Of a stretch of DNA of 64,000 nucleotides, positions 48,687 through 62,221 are shown piece by piece. Source of the stretch: Trileptium ribeirensis. Lineage: Eukaryota > Nematoda > Enoplea > Enoplida > Thoracostomopsidae. Where the stretch lies: the NCBI GenBank assembly GCA_030248225.1, contig JASANE010028421.1, positions 1 to 64,000 of the forward strand, in the 5' to 3' direction. Below the pieces are notes generated by a model, which saw only the letters and a program-made list of their open reading frames with translations, had not been told where the DNA came from and did no database searches. The number at the start of each line of letters is the position of its first letter. Position 1 is the stretch's first letter. The position numbers and the translations under genes were made by a program.

Positions 48687-49379
48687 CTAGGACCTTAGAG
48701 ACAATAGATAAGTTACATATTGGGCGTAACTACTAAAACTATCAGCGTCCAGCGTCGGTTTCTTTAAAATGGAAGATATTGCAACTAGTTCTTGCTGTTT
48801 GGGCAGTACGCATTCATTTAGACACAGATTAATTATGCAAGTTAATTGAGGGACGATTACGTCGCTACATTGCTCCATTATAAACATTGGAATATTATCA
48901 AGTTGACATTGTTTGGTCTATTGCAAAGGACTTTGGGGAGGTCATGAGTACTGGCGACTTCGAACACGAATAGCGAGGTAGAGTTTGTATCAAAAGCGCT
49001 AGAAACATCAGAATTATGAGGTTGGGCAGCAAACTATCGTCTTATAGCTACCATTTTGTCGTAGAAGTATTGCGAGAAATCAATAACCGTATGGATCGTG
49101 TTCGGTGATCTCACATTCTTATGCATAATTGATTGAATAATTTTCCATTTGTTTCTAGTATAGTCTAAGCGATGGCGCCAAAAGTAATTGGTCTTGTCGC
49201 GACAGAGCTTCTGATACATACGCTTCGCATGAAGGTAGGGCTGACGGCGAGAAGCAACAAGCTGCACCGATGCAGGAGTCAGGAATACCTTGCGCCATAA
49301 ACGTTCTAGTCGTTGACCATTTGTTTTTGCCCTATTGCATTCTCCGTCAAACCAGGGTGAGTGTGGACGGCACCTTATT
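48687..49379 (-). pseudogene. LINE B linker and first RT motif
   Basis: 49414-49034 encodes the linker after the endonuclease (HSPWFDGECNRAKTNGQRLE; RDKTNYFWRHRLD; NKWKIIQSIMHKN). 48887-48687 encodes the start of the RT (LTCIINLCLNECVLPKQQEL; SSILKKPTLDADSFSSY). The frame then runs out at 48687 and the next sequence is already the ORF2 C-terminus, so the RT centre has been lost. Confidence 0.75.
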
Positions 49380-50170
49380 ATTTTAGTAACAATCGGCGCA
49401 AATTGATTCGCCAAGCGGCCGGTGATGGCATAATAGTCAGTAACAGCTGCGTCGGCGGAAGTAGGTGAACTATCTGCGAAGCTGGACCGCAGTTCAAATT
49501 AATGTCGACGTCGTTCCATTTACGATAGGAAATAGATATAGGTGGTTTTGATGAAACTATGGCTTTTGCAGGAAGGGAGAAACGAATGATATCGTGATCT
49601 GATATCCCTGATGTAATACAATATGTAGGCACAAAATTATTGAAGGTTATGACTAAATCAAGTATATTACCAGAAATGTGAGTGGCCCTAGTCACATGTC
49701 ATGTTAAATTGTATGTATACAACAATTCAGTAAATCCGGCAGCAAATTTATCAGAACTATCGTTTAAATGTATATTAAAATCACCACTGAACGTATTGAT
49801 GCAACCACAGTTTGGCATAGTGGCTTCTATAAGGTCTGCGAATTCTTCAAGAAAGATAGCTTTGCGTTCGTATATATCATTGATAGCATTGCTGGGACGA
49901 TACATGTTGTTTCGAATAAACTGAACGTTACCCAAAGTGAAACGCTGGGTGCAATATTCGAAGGATGTTGCTTCCAGTAGCTGAATCTCTTGGCTTGATA
50001 AACAGATTCTATATAGGTGCAACCCCACCATCGCGTTTTCCGATACAAGGGCGCTCTAAATAACGAAAATCGGGGGGACAACATTCGCTAATGGATATAC
50101 TTTTGGTCTTCGTTGACCACGTTTCACAAATTAGAAAAATATCAACATTATTGCTAGCAATGATATTGTT
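49380..50170 (-). pseudogene. LINE B APE-type endonuclease domain
   Basis: Minus-strand motifs in order are NNVDIFLICETWS (near 50150), FIRNNMYRPSN, GDFNIHLND (near 49780; the catalytic GDFN motif), NLTXXVTRATHISGNILDLV with a stop between, and SGISDHDIIRFSL (catalytic SDH motif). This is the AP-endonuclease-like nickase of non-LTR retrotransposons. One or more frame breaks (near 50035 and 49697) split it. Confidence 0.85.
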
Positions 50171-50235
50171 TATAGCTGATGATTTGTTGTTAATAGAATG
50201 TGCAATGCATACCGCTGCCGTTAGTCACTTTCGCA

Positions 50236-51159
50236 TTACTGCAATATCGCCGCCGTTAGCTTCAACGTCATTGGCTGTGCTGGCGGGCCTGGGTTTGAAC
50301 TTCCAATCGCGTATGGTAACACCGGTTGTCCAGATGTTAGGGTTAAACATTTTTGTGCGTCTGGTCGGTATACAGTTATACGGGCATTCACCGCGTCTGG
50401 GTGAGCATCCTGCGTGAAAAATGAAACATGGTTTACCGTAATGCCATTGCTTCCGAGATGAGCACGTACATCTCGGTCGGACGTGGTGGCTTTGAGACTG
50501 CGGGTATGGAAGACAGACTTTGGAACCGCGTCCTTTACGACAACACCTTCGAGTGGACAGTCAATTGCTGTGCCGGCGGTGGCCCGCTGGCGCGTTTTGC
50601 GATAACGTTTGCGAACCACTTCAGACCAGGTTTCAGTAACATTGGCAACGATATTACCTTGTTGATTACTCGGAGGAGATGCTTCAATGGCAGAGTCGGC
50701 AGTGGGGTCGCTTGTTTCAGTAGATGAGGCTTCGGTGATCTCCACGTGGCTACGATCCACGGACGAGGCTGGAATAAGATTAGTACCAATAGAAGAAAGT
50801 GCTCACATACCTTTTGACGCCATAGCGGTTCTCGCCAGATCCCAAATCTGTGGACTAATCAGCTCCATAACGCCTTTCAGGATGTTGTCGAAGGTTGAGA
50901 TACACCCGCCAAGGCGCTCGGCTGTATTGACGGTTGATGTTGGCAACGGATAGCGTCGTTAGCAGGAGGAGCATAGAGGAGTGATGTATGGCAGGGCTCC
51001 AGCTTTGTCGAAGCGGCGGAATTGGTGGTTCGTGATACTGCAACAGCGGGAGTGCGCACGGCAAGAACATATGGAGCTGCAGACAGTAAAGTCACATTCG
51101 CCAATCTTGTCGCTATAGTTAGTACATGGTTGATCAACGGATTTTACACGACCTGACAT
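50236..51159 (-). pseudogene. LINE B ORF1 (Cys/His-rich gag-like protein)
   Basis: It starts MSGRVKSVDQPCTNY at 51159. The first 45 residues hold a cluster of Cys and His (C-x8-C-x3-C-x3-C-x-C-x2-H-x3-CC) resembling the PHD-like zinc finger of some CR1/Jockey ORF1 proteins. The frame then shifts, and the rest is read at 50760-50236: Ser/Thr-rich linker, basic patch (RKRYRKTRQRA), and a conserved-looking domain (FHTRSLKATTSDRDVRAHLG; VNARITVYRPDAQKC). In related LINEs this protein binds the RNA. At least one frameshift inactivates it. Confidence 0.65.
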
Positions 51160-51310
51160 TGTTAACGATTAGCAAATAACAAATTCCGGGGTGCGCAATA
51201 ATAACAGTTGTCAAATAATAATAAACATAATAATTGGAATCATTCAATTAATATTGATTGTACCGCAATCGAACAGTGACTGTACCGCAGTCAAACAGAA
51301 CCTGAATGAA

Positions 51311-51600
51311 AATGAGTTAAAACCACTATAAAACCATATAAACTACGACCAAAGCTCCATCCACGCCTAGACTGTGCTCGTTAGTCGTTTGCCTTTCGAG
51401 TGGTCAATAACTGGAACAACCTACCACTTCTGGTGGTGTCAGCTCCAACGATTAAGCTGTCCAAGTCACGTCTCCATGCGTCCGGGTGCCTTCCGGAACT
51501 GTGGTCTGCCGCGGTGTTCTGTTTCAGGGCCACCGCGAATTCACCACGAACGTCAATTGTATGCATGTGGACGTACAAGCCGTGTTTCTATATCATGGCT
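51311..51600 (+). pseudogene. LINE A, third part: C-terminus
   Basis: After LINE B the plus strand resumes with PYKLRPKLHPRLDCAR and, in a shifted frame, VVNNWNNLPLLVVSAPTIKL and SRLHASGCLPE, ending the ORF2 that was interrupted at 48360. Confidence 0.8.
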
Positions 51601-54600
51601 TCCGGGTTGCTGCCGTAATGTCTTCGGGTATATCGTCAGCGATCCGGGTCAAAGGTGAATATATAATCGTAGTGCACAGGTCAGCAGGATCAATTATCAC
51701 GCGGGGAAAACTCACAATTCCCTCAAAAGTTATGCGATGCCGCTAATTTTTTTGGCAAAGGTTTGGTAAAAAAACAGTATATAATCTTTTGATAGTTATG
51801 GAGAAAATTTTTTTCCAAAAATATCAGTTGTTACAAAGCGATAAACTATACATACAAAGTATTGAGTTAACATGCTTTCGAACGATAATATCGAGGCATT
51901 CGCCGAATTTCGTGAAAAAAATTCCCAAAATGACGTCCGTGGAAATGATGGCGCCAGGTAAACATAATCAAGAAGCGATGAAACGTCATTACACGCCTAG
52001 CGCGAAATACTTCAGATGCGACACCGGCGAAACACTTCAGACGCGACCACAGTCCTATACTGTTAGTATGTACCGGAAAAGCATATATACAGCACGATCC
52101 ACTGTCGAAACCGAAGTTGAGGATTGCGATCAGAATGATTAATGGCAAGACGAACGTAGGATTCCCGGCAGTGTTTGGTATCCTACTGATATAAAAACCA
52201 TGTTGATCCGAGATAATGACTGTATTTGGTAAAATGTATTATATATATCTATGACAGTATCACGACTACGATCGGAAACTGGAAACAAAAGGAAACGGTC
52301 CGTTTCACATTCGATAATCCCATACACCCAATGATGAACTCGTGCTCGATGTCCACGATTATATTTTTGTTTAAAAAATAAGCATCATCCATTTCAGCGA
52401 TCGGTCACTGAACACCCAAATGCCAGCGTCGCTACATCCGATTGTGGTAAAGCACTGGTATGCTTTGGCAGTAATTGTTCTAATCAGCAATCGTAGTTGA
52501 GCTGAGACCAAACTCATGTGCAATAATATTGTACGGATAGTTTTGAGACCAAAAATATAAAAATCGCAATATATATTTGCTATATCGAAAGTTTGCTGTT
52601 GTCGAAGAACGAGATTATCCGAACACTAAACGATCGTTGGCATGCTCGGCATTGCCAAATGAAACTATCGCTCTTTTCAGCATCAACAGCCAGCTAACAC
52701 CATTCAAGATTGGAGCTATCATGCAAACAACGAAAATAATTTGCCACTAAACACCATCTGGCAGAAGTTTTCAAAGAAGCTTCCCGATCTCTGGTTAATA
52801 TCTATTCCAATTTCAAAAACTGTAACATGCTCGTCAATAATATTTAAATTATTAATAATTTCAATGGGTAGGACAATATTATAACGTTTACTGGCAGGGC
52901 GACGTCCAGGTATTATTATTTCACGCTAAAATGTCAAAAGTACGCAAGCCGACCCTATGCATCAAAATTGGGAATAAGCCGTGTTAATTTCGACGGTGTC
53001 CGTTTCAGGGTTTTTTGGGTTGACACGCATAACTCTACTTCAGCTAGCCGGCTTTACACGCGCGTGGTCTCATTCAAAAGCTTAAAATCTCTATTTCCTT
53101 TAGTTAGACACTTCTTCAAAACGGATTTCCGTTACAGCGGCCCGAAATGGCCAGGGTGGGTCGTGCAGATGCCCACAAAATCACATTATTATATGTCGAC
53201 AACAGGTGTAAATATCTTCGTCAAAATCTGGCTCGTTTTGTAGAGCGTATAGACCGCTGTCAAAATTGAACATAATGCTTCGCTGTACGCTTTCTCAGGA
53301 CGTAAAATTTAGACCAAAAGGGTCCTAAATGGACACATGAGACCCAAAATACCCGAAAAAGTCTAAATATAGGCAACTGTTCAAGCTATACTCCAGTGGG
53401 GGCCTTCCTCCGCCCCTCCCCCATCTCCAAATCCCCCTATGTTCGTGCGATTTTCCCCCATGTTATAATGCTAAGTCGGTTTATAGCTTGAAAATACATG
53501 CAAGGCGGTAATACTACATGAAAATATGGAATATTTAGTAATTTTCAGCAAAATTTATCCTGCAACATTGAAATTCCCACCGATAACGAACATGTTTCCT
53601 CCAGAAGTTTCTCCGCCAACACTTTTCGGAGGGCTATGCACAGGCCAGCTATATGGAACTTTTCGCTCTCATTTTGAAACATATAATTTACTGCTGTTCT
53701 CGTTATTAGCGCTGCAGGGCTGTGCCAAAAAGCAGTTTTCAACTTGCCCATGTGGCCTAACTAAAATACGCGAAAATGATATCTCGGTAACCGCTCGAGC
53801 TATATTATTTTAATCTTACTTTGTAGAGCCGTTTACGCTCTGTATAGATGCGCATAGTGTGGTGATGCTGTGATTATTTAAACTGTCAGGTTGTGCTAAA
53901 ACTGGGTTTTAAAAGGAACCCTGAAACGCAAAGTGCAAATAAACGAAACACCTCCGCATCAGCTCTAGCTACATGTGTGTTACCGGAATCATTTTGTGGA
54001 CCCTAGCATCCGCTATGTAGTATGTCTAAATATTAAATACGTGTAATAGTCGGGACGTTGTTGCCCTAACGAAAAACGCGGTGCACGCTCGATCCCGGCT
54101 ATCGTAACCGCTACGGCGGACCTAGATTGATTTCGGACCGTATCCCGTGGCGAGAGCCAAGAAACTACTAGTTTAACAAACCACAAGAGAATTCTGATGC
54201 GAAGCCTAAACGCAGTTCATCGACTGAGGCGACGATTTCAAACTATGTGACCAATATTGCTGCATATTTCATCAACACAGGAATACAGTGGGTTATTAGC
54301 AATGGTTTAGCGAATCGCATATACCTTTTAGCACGAGTCTATACAATACAGTAGCACAATCAACAGCATCAATGTACACGAGTAATAAAAACGGTACTTA
54401 CATTCAATATGATATAAGCACGTAATTCACAAAGGTGGTTAAGGTTAACGAACGTACAAAGCCGTAAGCTATTTCTATAACGCTCGATGTTCATAAATAT
54501 TCGATTCAAAGGTTTGCTGCACTCACATTGCTAAAACAAACAGGGGAAAGCACGCGAACTCTCTACGATACAGCTAACGGGGATACAGGAGCTAACTGAT

Positions 54601-57600
54601 CGCTCAATGCCAATTGTCCGGTTCATGTAAGGTAAAGGCTAACAGAAAGTTAGCAAACACAAATCACAACGCATAAAAATACGAACTGAATTAAGGTACA
54701 TACACTCCCTATGGCATGACAATAGAACACGAATAGTTTCTTAGTAATTATGTTGCTTATCCTATCCAACAACTATACCACGGTGTGATTAGACATGCCA
54801 AAGTATAAATTATACAATTCCAATACATCGACAACATACTACTATGAATTATCATTACACAACAACCAATATTTCATTATGGTACGGCACGTTGCGACTC
54901 ATCAAGGTTCGCTACGGTGTAACTAAATCACACGGCATGACTATACGTACCCAATGGCTCAAAATATTTGTTGTAATTTTCTATGTTCTGACAATCCGTG
55001 TTATAAATTCACCTCGCAAAGAGTTTATAGAATTTAACAAAATATCTTTCTTCTAAGTAATATTTGTAGCTAACAGTTAAACGAAATCCAATCGTCCAAT
55101 TTAGTATCCTAAAGGAGCCGGGACTGGTCACTCCCGATGACGTATTTATCATACGTACTTCAATATGCACGGAAATTTTGAACGGCAACTTGAAATAGTC
55201 TCTTTCATTGGGCGCAGCTCAAACTTATCGATGGCCAGGTGATAGGAAGTTACAATACCTACTTTGACTGGCAAAGCGTGCCGTATCGGCAAAAATCAGT
55301 TAATAGTTTAACACGCAGGAAACACGGATGTTGTTACCGACTAGGATGGGAAGTCGAAGGTACTGCGTGGACCCGACGTATACAACAGACAATTTTGGTA
55401 GGGGCATTGCGAATGATTCGCTCGGTAACGTCATTCATCCTCAACATCTATTAACAGGACCGACTTCGCAATCTTCTAAAATTTTCTATAACTGTTGTTT
55501 CTTACAAAATTTTATCACTAAGTTTTGTACGCAATCCAACGAGTAAATGCAGTTCGGTCCAAGACTATTCTACAGACTAAGACTATCTAAGGTATTCTAC
55601 AGTCATTCCGTCATTCTCGGTTCATTTTTCGCAGCTGAGGCATTGCCGCAGTCCTTCAAACAAATACTAGGACTATGCTCTCCAGTAAGCCACTACCGAA
55701 TCAATGACCAAATCTGGAACTTTCCTCAATTTCCACGAGCTTATCGGGTTTAAAAGCTTAGCCTACTTAACTATTCCTAAAGTTTATATGTTCGAACTCA
55801 ACTTCGCAATGGCGAATTATTTTCCTATTTGTGTGTGTCGTCGGCGCTGCGAAGCGATGGTGCTTGCGTATGGATGGAATCCACACTAACTGACAAACAA
55901 GAAGTCAGAGGGGGTCCATACGCGGCAATTTACACCGTTGCATATTCCATTCAATCTCTCCCATTTCACGAATGGAGGTCGTATGACTATAAAATAGTGA
56001 TGTATAACCTTGAGAATGTTTTGAGGGCATATCGTCAAGGGAAAGAATTCGTTGTTCACCGAAAGTACTCAACTGAATCTTTTGATCTCGCCATCGATGG
56101 CCCATATCGGTGCCAGCTCCTGAACAAACAAATTTGTTCAAGAGTTGTCATTTCGACCGTGTTCAAGTTGCTGTCCGTTAGATGACTTAAATTGCATGTT
56201 TCAATGACTGGTTCATGGGTTTAGAACTAGTTTCGCAGTCGAAACGAGAGAAACGGTGGGGCAGGCCTATAAATTTGATTTTCTTAAAATTGTGTCAGCC
56301 TTTTCTGTGAAAATTCAATCAAAGGCCTACGTTTTCAATTTTTGAGGACCAGATCAACGGTGTTATTCAAAACAGGTCCGTCGTGTCAAGACCCGACAGG
56401 TCTAATGTAGCATCTTGCGATACTGCTAAAATTTGTACATAATTTTTACAATTTTACATCAAATTGACCAATACTGGTAAATTTGATACTGCAGTCGTAG
56501 TGCTTGCGTACCTGACTTTAGCGACTCCGATATAGCCGTGCTGAACTGAAGACTATGATACAACACAGCTGAAAGCGATAGAGAGTCAACAGATGAAACT
56601 CATATGTATATATACTGCCTATGAATATATATGTGATTACACCGAAAAGCTGTTTTAACTGTATGATTGTATAAAAACATGAACGGTTTTTGCTCTGCTC
56701 AGGTTTAATTTCTTTATAATTTTTGAACGAGCCATCGCGTTGCCAGACTAAAGGGCTTAAACGAAAGATCTAATGGGTTGTCATTTGTGAAGCAAAATTC
56801 ACCCATATTCCTGGAGTGAATTTCTAGTTATAAGCAATAGCAGTTTTAAGCGAGGGCGACTGGCTGTCTGGCCACCGGGCTCATGAATCCGGTCAGATCT
56901 TCTGTGGTCTGCTTTATAGCCCTGGTATATATGTATTGACTGTAATGTTTTAGCAAAATTCGTCGAGAAAATTATCTGCAAGAGCAATTTAATTAATTAT
57001 GGTCATATCCATTAAATTTTCCAAAATACAGATCCGTTAACAAATAAGTGGTACGAAAATCTCTACGAAAAAACCTAGCAAAACTCTTGAAATTACAATA
57101 GCAAGGACCGGCCAATGTTCGCATAAATTTCAATCAGAAAAACGTATTATTTAACCATGGTCAACTCAAGATCAGCTCCTACGTCCTTAACCCTGCTCAA
57201 GAAACATAGAAAGTTCGTCGCGAGTATCGCGTCTATTTTTGTGTCCTAACTCACGATCGTGCAGAACCAGAATGACTTCGGCTAGAGAGAATATCCGTTC
57301 GGAACAAGATAAAACGGATAAGGCTACTTTCTACAAGACATCTACATTTCTTCCTATAGGATTCTCCTATTTTAAACTAAGTGCCACATGCGCTCCTCTT
57401 ACCTGTGACCCTGCCCATTCTCATATACGCCGGTCCTGTTGAAGGATCCGTCCATCGCTCGTCTATCCATGACCAAAGCCGAAAATCCAAAACGCAGAAA
57501 GTCAAAAACAAAAGAATATAATTATGACACATAATTAGAACAACGGATTCAGTCTGTAAAACTGACCGAACTCCGCGCTACCGACGTCAAGCTTATCCAC

Positions 57601-57889
57601 CATTTTCAGTCGGTACGTCTAACCACAACTATCGGCTTCTTTGATTTCGGACTCCGACCAATCGGACACCACTTAATCAAGACCTGAGTTTCGGTTGTTT
57701 GTTGTTTTAACCAATTAAACTTTCAAGTCAGAACTGCGACGTAAGGCGGTAGTGGTCCCAAACCAAATACAGGAATACCTTAGATTATGTTGGCTGATAA
57801 TACCCTTTAATTGGCTCGTACAATTTGACAAGTGTCTAAAAGCTCCCAAATTTAACCATCCCGTCCCTCGACCCATCTTAGGTCAGCAA
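51601..57889. other. Region without a supportable gene
   Basis: Frames at 51789-52142 (117 codons), 52968-53243, 53526-53813 and 55829-56185 (118 codons) have no recognised motif, no clear splice signals and no neighbouring frame that joins them. From about 54000 to 57700 the sequence is somewhat less AT-rich than the flanks and could be an old retroelement, but I found neither long terminal repeats nor polymerase motifs. Confidence 0.45.
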
Positions 57890-59375
57890 TGAGCGACTAA
57901 ATTTAAAATGACCCCGTTGGCCATCCTATTTTGTTAAAACCGATGTGGGATAGAAAACCATTGTTACGGAACAAACAGGAAATTTGGCACGGTTTTTTGT
58001 TAACCAAAATTGTATAAAGTGGAATACAACTGGCAGAAATTACTGTCTCGGAACAAAATTTTGGAGATTTGTTATTAATAGAAAACGGTTCCCTACTAAT
58101 TAGAACATTGACTAATTCCGGATTCGCTTTTGTTCGCCAAAAGAACGTGGTTAAAATTTTAATTTTCAGCATTCGCGAACATTGCCACCTCAAATGAAGT
58201 TGAACAAATTTTTGTTCACAAAACGACTTAAATTTTCTGTAAATGTTTAAGTGTTCGCGAACAAACAATTTTCATATTTTGAACATTTGTGCTATCATTA
58301 AATCATTAACCTGGAATCATAGTCGAATACGATATAGAAAAGAGCTTGTGCGTGAGTAAACTTAAGGTGACCTTGCCAACCAACCTATTCTGTCATTATC
58401 GATATCGAATCGCAAACCCTTGCTACGGAAAACAAGCTTAGTTTCATTCGTCTTTTCGCTAACCGAAAATTAGCAAAATCAAATTCAAGTGCCAGAAATT
58501 AGACCTTCCGTTCGAACAGAATTTTGGCGATTTCAGTTTGCAGAAATTCTGTTCTCTAATGAATTATCATTTCAATTTGGATTATAAAGTGTTCACGATC
58601 AAATTTAATGCAAAAGTGGCGTCACAATCAAATAGACATATTTCCGTTTTCAAAAATTTGGGTATATAGCTTTACTTCAATTTTCGCGAACACAAAATGG
58701 CTAGATTTCAGTGGCGAGCGCTGTGTTCGCGAACAGTATAACGCCGAATTTCAAATGATCAAACAGCATTTCCGCAACAAATTTTATTAAAAAAATTAAA
58801 AATAGGATGGTTGGCGGGGTCACCTTAAGTTTACTCGCGCACTGTTCGCGAACAATTTCACCCATAAAATGTTCGCTAATAAATTGTAGATTCAAACACA
58901 GCACGAGCGCAATTAATAAGTCATCATCTCCAACGCAACTTTAATTTTAAAAAGCAAATGTTAGCAAACATTTGATACTTGGTGATTTTAATCATACATG
59001 CTCATAGTAATGTCGCTTGCGTATTTCTCTGTGACAAAATATTCTATACAAAAATATATTTAAGAACTACGTTTGTGTTCGCGAACAACATATTTAATAT
59101 AGTTTCCATCGCTGAGTTATTTTACCCCATATGTCAAGCGATGCTTCCCTGTAACACTATTCACGAACAAAACTCACAAAATTATGTTTGCAACAATTTG
59201 TGGATTTCATTAACGAATTTGTGAACCAAAAATTACCCATTTTATACCACCTTACAGCTGTTCTTAAATGCTTTTACTTACATTATGCAATCACAAAGAA
59301 GCGTTCTGTTACAAAAAATATGGCAATTTTGAAAATAGGATGATAGGCGGGCTCAGTTTAGGTTTAGTCGCGCAC
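57890..59375. mobile_element. Inverted-repeat element, outer copy, with TTCGCGAA motifs
   Basis: The left end (GAGCGACTAAATTTAAAATG ... GCCATCCTATTTT) is an imperfect inverse of the right end (AAAATAGGATGATAGGCGGG ... GTTTAGTCGCGCAC). Inside lie six exact TTCGCGAA palindromes (58172, 58254, 58683, 58726, 58845, 59078) and a nested relative at 58348-58842. No transposase frame is visible; frames at 58268-57903 and 58979-59224 carry no motif. Confidence 0.6.
58348..58842. mobile_element. Inverted-repeat element nested in a relative
   Basis: GTGCGTGAGTAAACTTAAGG (58348) and its near complement CCTTAAGTTTACTCGCGCAC (ends 58842) form ~40-bp terminal inverted repeats that extend to GACC(T/C)(T/C)GCCAACCA(A)CCTA. 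The interior shares blocks with the outer element (TTGCTACGGAA; CAGAATTTTGGCGATTT versus CAAAATTTTGGAGATTT), so it is a family member inserted in another. Confidence 0.7.
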
Positions 59376-62220
59376 AAGATTGCAATTTCGCCGGCTTTCT
59401 GTCCCACGAGTCCAGACCTTTAATCTACCTAAACCATTATCTCAACTGAAACCCTAAATTTAGCAATTTCTTCCCCCAACTTTACTCCTCTTAACTGTAT
59501 ATATAGTTGGTAAATATTAAATTTTATGAAATTGTTGGTAATTATTACCGTAGATTTACTTAATTAATATATTAAGATTAAAAATAATATTATTATATAG
59601 TATGTTATTAAGGAATTTACATATATACATGTATGTTGATATTTTCATACATGCCTATATATAAAGTTACATTAATTTGTTACATAATATTTACATAACA
59701 AATCTATTAATAACTTAGGTATTAATATTAAATTTATTATTATAATATCTGCTTTTTATATAAATGCTCAAATTAAACCCTAAAAACATGGGGGAGGAAG
59801 AATGGTTGCTATAATTTTTATATCGATTAATATTGACTAGTTAATAAAATATAAATTTATAACTCATCCAAATACCCAAATCTTGAGGTATGACCTGTTA
59901 TTCCCTGGCAATTCCGCAAATTTCGAACGGATCTCTGCGGGATTGGTCTCATCATTGGAAAGAACCAAAAGTTCTGAGCCAGAAAAGTTTGGCCCGCACC
60001 CAGAAATTCTCATCCGTTCCGGATTTATGGACTGAAAATTTTATAATTTGCTATTTAATGTGACAATTTTCATTATTTTTGTGAATTTGCTGTTTGCTGT
60101 GCGCCATGAACAGCCACAGTTCAAGGCATGTTTTCAAGGACATGGGCGGTCGGGACGGATTCCTCAAATCACTAGCTCAGACCAATTTTCCTCGCAGTTG
60201 CTATAAGCTTACTATTCTATTACATACCGTCATGTCATTATTACAGCTGGCACAAATAGCAAAGTAGAATAATATAGAAGCAAGCAGCTAGCCTGTCCCC
60301 TGGTAAAGTGTCGTAAGATACTACACCAACCTTGACCAGTGATGTCCATACTTTACAGCGTTTCCGTGAATAATACAAGCAACAAATCAAACTACAGTGA
60401 ATATGGAAGGTGGGTCGAGACCGGTAAGATACCTTGAGATACTCTGTCGTCCAGAAATCCAGGAACACAACAATTATGCCCGAGTTACTGACTAATATAT
60501 ACATGAATCATATGTATATATTTCACATGGCTAGCATACAAATCAACAATGTTCATAAAGTCATTTATAGATAGTGTACACTAGAATTGCAAGGTTCACG
60601 CAAATTGAATATTTCATACACATTTCATACAATTATAGAATGAGTTAGATACAATTTTATAAAATATTGTACAAAAAATATGTATATTCATTCAAATTTA
60701 GACAATTTCGTAGAATTACAATGACAGATCAATTTGTGCTCATGGGTCGATTACATTTTTAGCAACTGTTAAAGCTAAATATAGCAATATTCAACGAGGT
60801 TATTGCATTCGTATAGTCACTTATATATCAACCATATTGTCCCGAAGTTGCTTTAATCATTTCTAAGAGTTAACCAAGGGCGTTGGCATGCTTAAATAGA
60901 GGCGGATACTCCACTACCATAAGCTAATTAGAACACGATAGTTATTTCCAAGCTGTCAAAGTTTTTACAGCGGTTCTACAAGTTACACGAATAATTCCCT
61001 TTCACATGTAATGATAATGGATACACTACAAGTAGATAATCATACAATGACAACCGCAGAGGGATAAAATGGTTAACAGATAAATATACGTTATTTGAAC
61101 AAACTTCATGAAGAATACATATAGGACATACAATGACGGATATATATCAATAATTAGAACCTCGTTACACAGCAGTAAACGCACGATCATCACTTAACTT
61201 AACAAATGACTCTAACTTCATCAAGGTTAAATGTACTCGACCTATTCATACTCGATGAGATACACACAAAATGCGCTCTAATCTATATAACGACCTTAAT
61301 CTTAGGGTTCGATATCTAATAATAATTAAGTTATGATAAGCATTAACCTACGTCGTAACGATCCAGAATGGTTCTGTTACATACAAAATAAGCAGGTATA
61401 TATATCTCAATGCTTAACGATAATAATGTGTCTGATATTCGGCTGATTTTGTAACTTCATGCTCAATATAAGCTATATATGTACGTCTCTCGTAATTACA
61501 TATTCAACACTCAGAATTCACCACCTTGGAGATGAGACAAGCTACTACTATGTTTGACCATACTATCTGCGCGAAACTTCAACGACAATATGTATGCAAC
61601 ACACACATATATACATATGTATATATATTGTACACACGTATGCATATATATTATATGTATTGAAAACACGTGTTAAGCTTTATCATATTATTTTGTGTTC
61701 TTTTGATGGGGGTAGGGTTGGACTTATAATTTCTTATGACGGCTATCGGCTATTGAATGGGGACGGGAATCGTCACCAGAAGATGTGGCGTTCGAGGTAT
61801 GGCCAGTAGTATACCGGCGGAGATAGTGGTCGTGTCTTTTTCTTTGCGTGTGCCTGTTCTTTATCAAACGGTATTGTCCATTTAGCGCGACAGCGTGACT
61901 AACTCGATTTGCTCTGATATCAAGATAGTTAATCAATAAAGCCTTTAATAAAACGTTTATTCGAGGTTAGTAACAATATATACGTAAGGCACAATTCTTT
62001 AGCACCCTGATTGAAATAAGCCACGATTTATACCGGTCTCTATACTTTCACGAAGCCTCGCTACTCTAATTTTTTTGACCTGTGATACAAATCTTTCATT
62101 GTTATGCTTTAATCTATTCTTCAGACTACGCCACTGAATGTATTTGACACCGTTTTGATTTTCGATTTCCTAAATTGGTGTTTGAACGCCCTATTATTCT
62201 AAATAATCTGGTAAGTCAGC
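59376..62220. other. Non-coding AT-rich region
   Basis: Very AT-rich at 59490-59870 (many ATTAATATT and TATATA strings), with a TA/CA microsatellite at 61590-61660. No gene is visible. Confidence 0.55.
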
Positions 62221-62221
62221 G

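Larger units (their letters stand above)
48361..51310 (-). mobile_element. LINE B: CR1/Jockey-like element inserted in LINE A, internally deleted
   Basis: On the minus strand the order is 5' region, ORF1, APE endonuclease, linker, start of RT, then directly the last C-terminal codons and a short 3' end with a CAATCAATCAAT tail at 48361-48375. The RT palm is missing, so the element (about 2.9 kb) is far shorter than the 4-6 kb usual for the group and could not copy itself. It splits LINE A between the region ending at 48360 and the one resuming at about 51338. Confidence 0.85.

Noticed and set aside
51789..52142. 117-codon plus-strand frame
   Set aside because: No motif, no splice context and a competing frame on the other strand.
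55829..56185. 118-codon frame as a gene or retroelement pol
   Set aside because: No recognisable motif, no polymerase boxes nearby and no long terminal repeats found around it.
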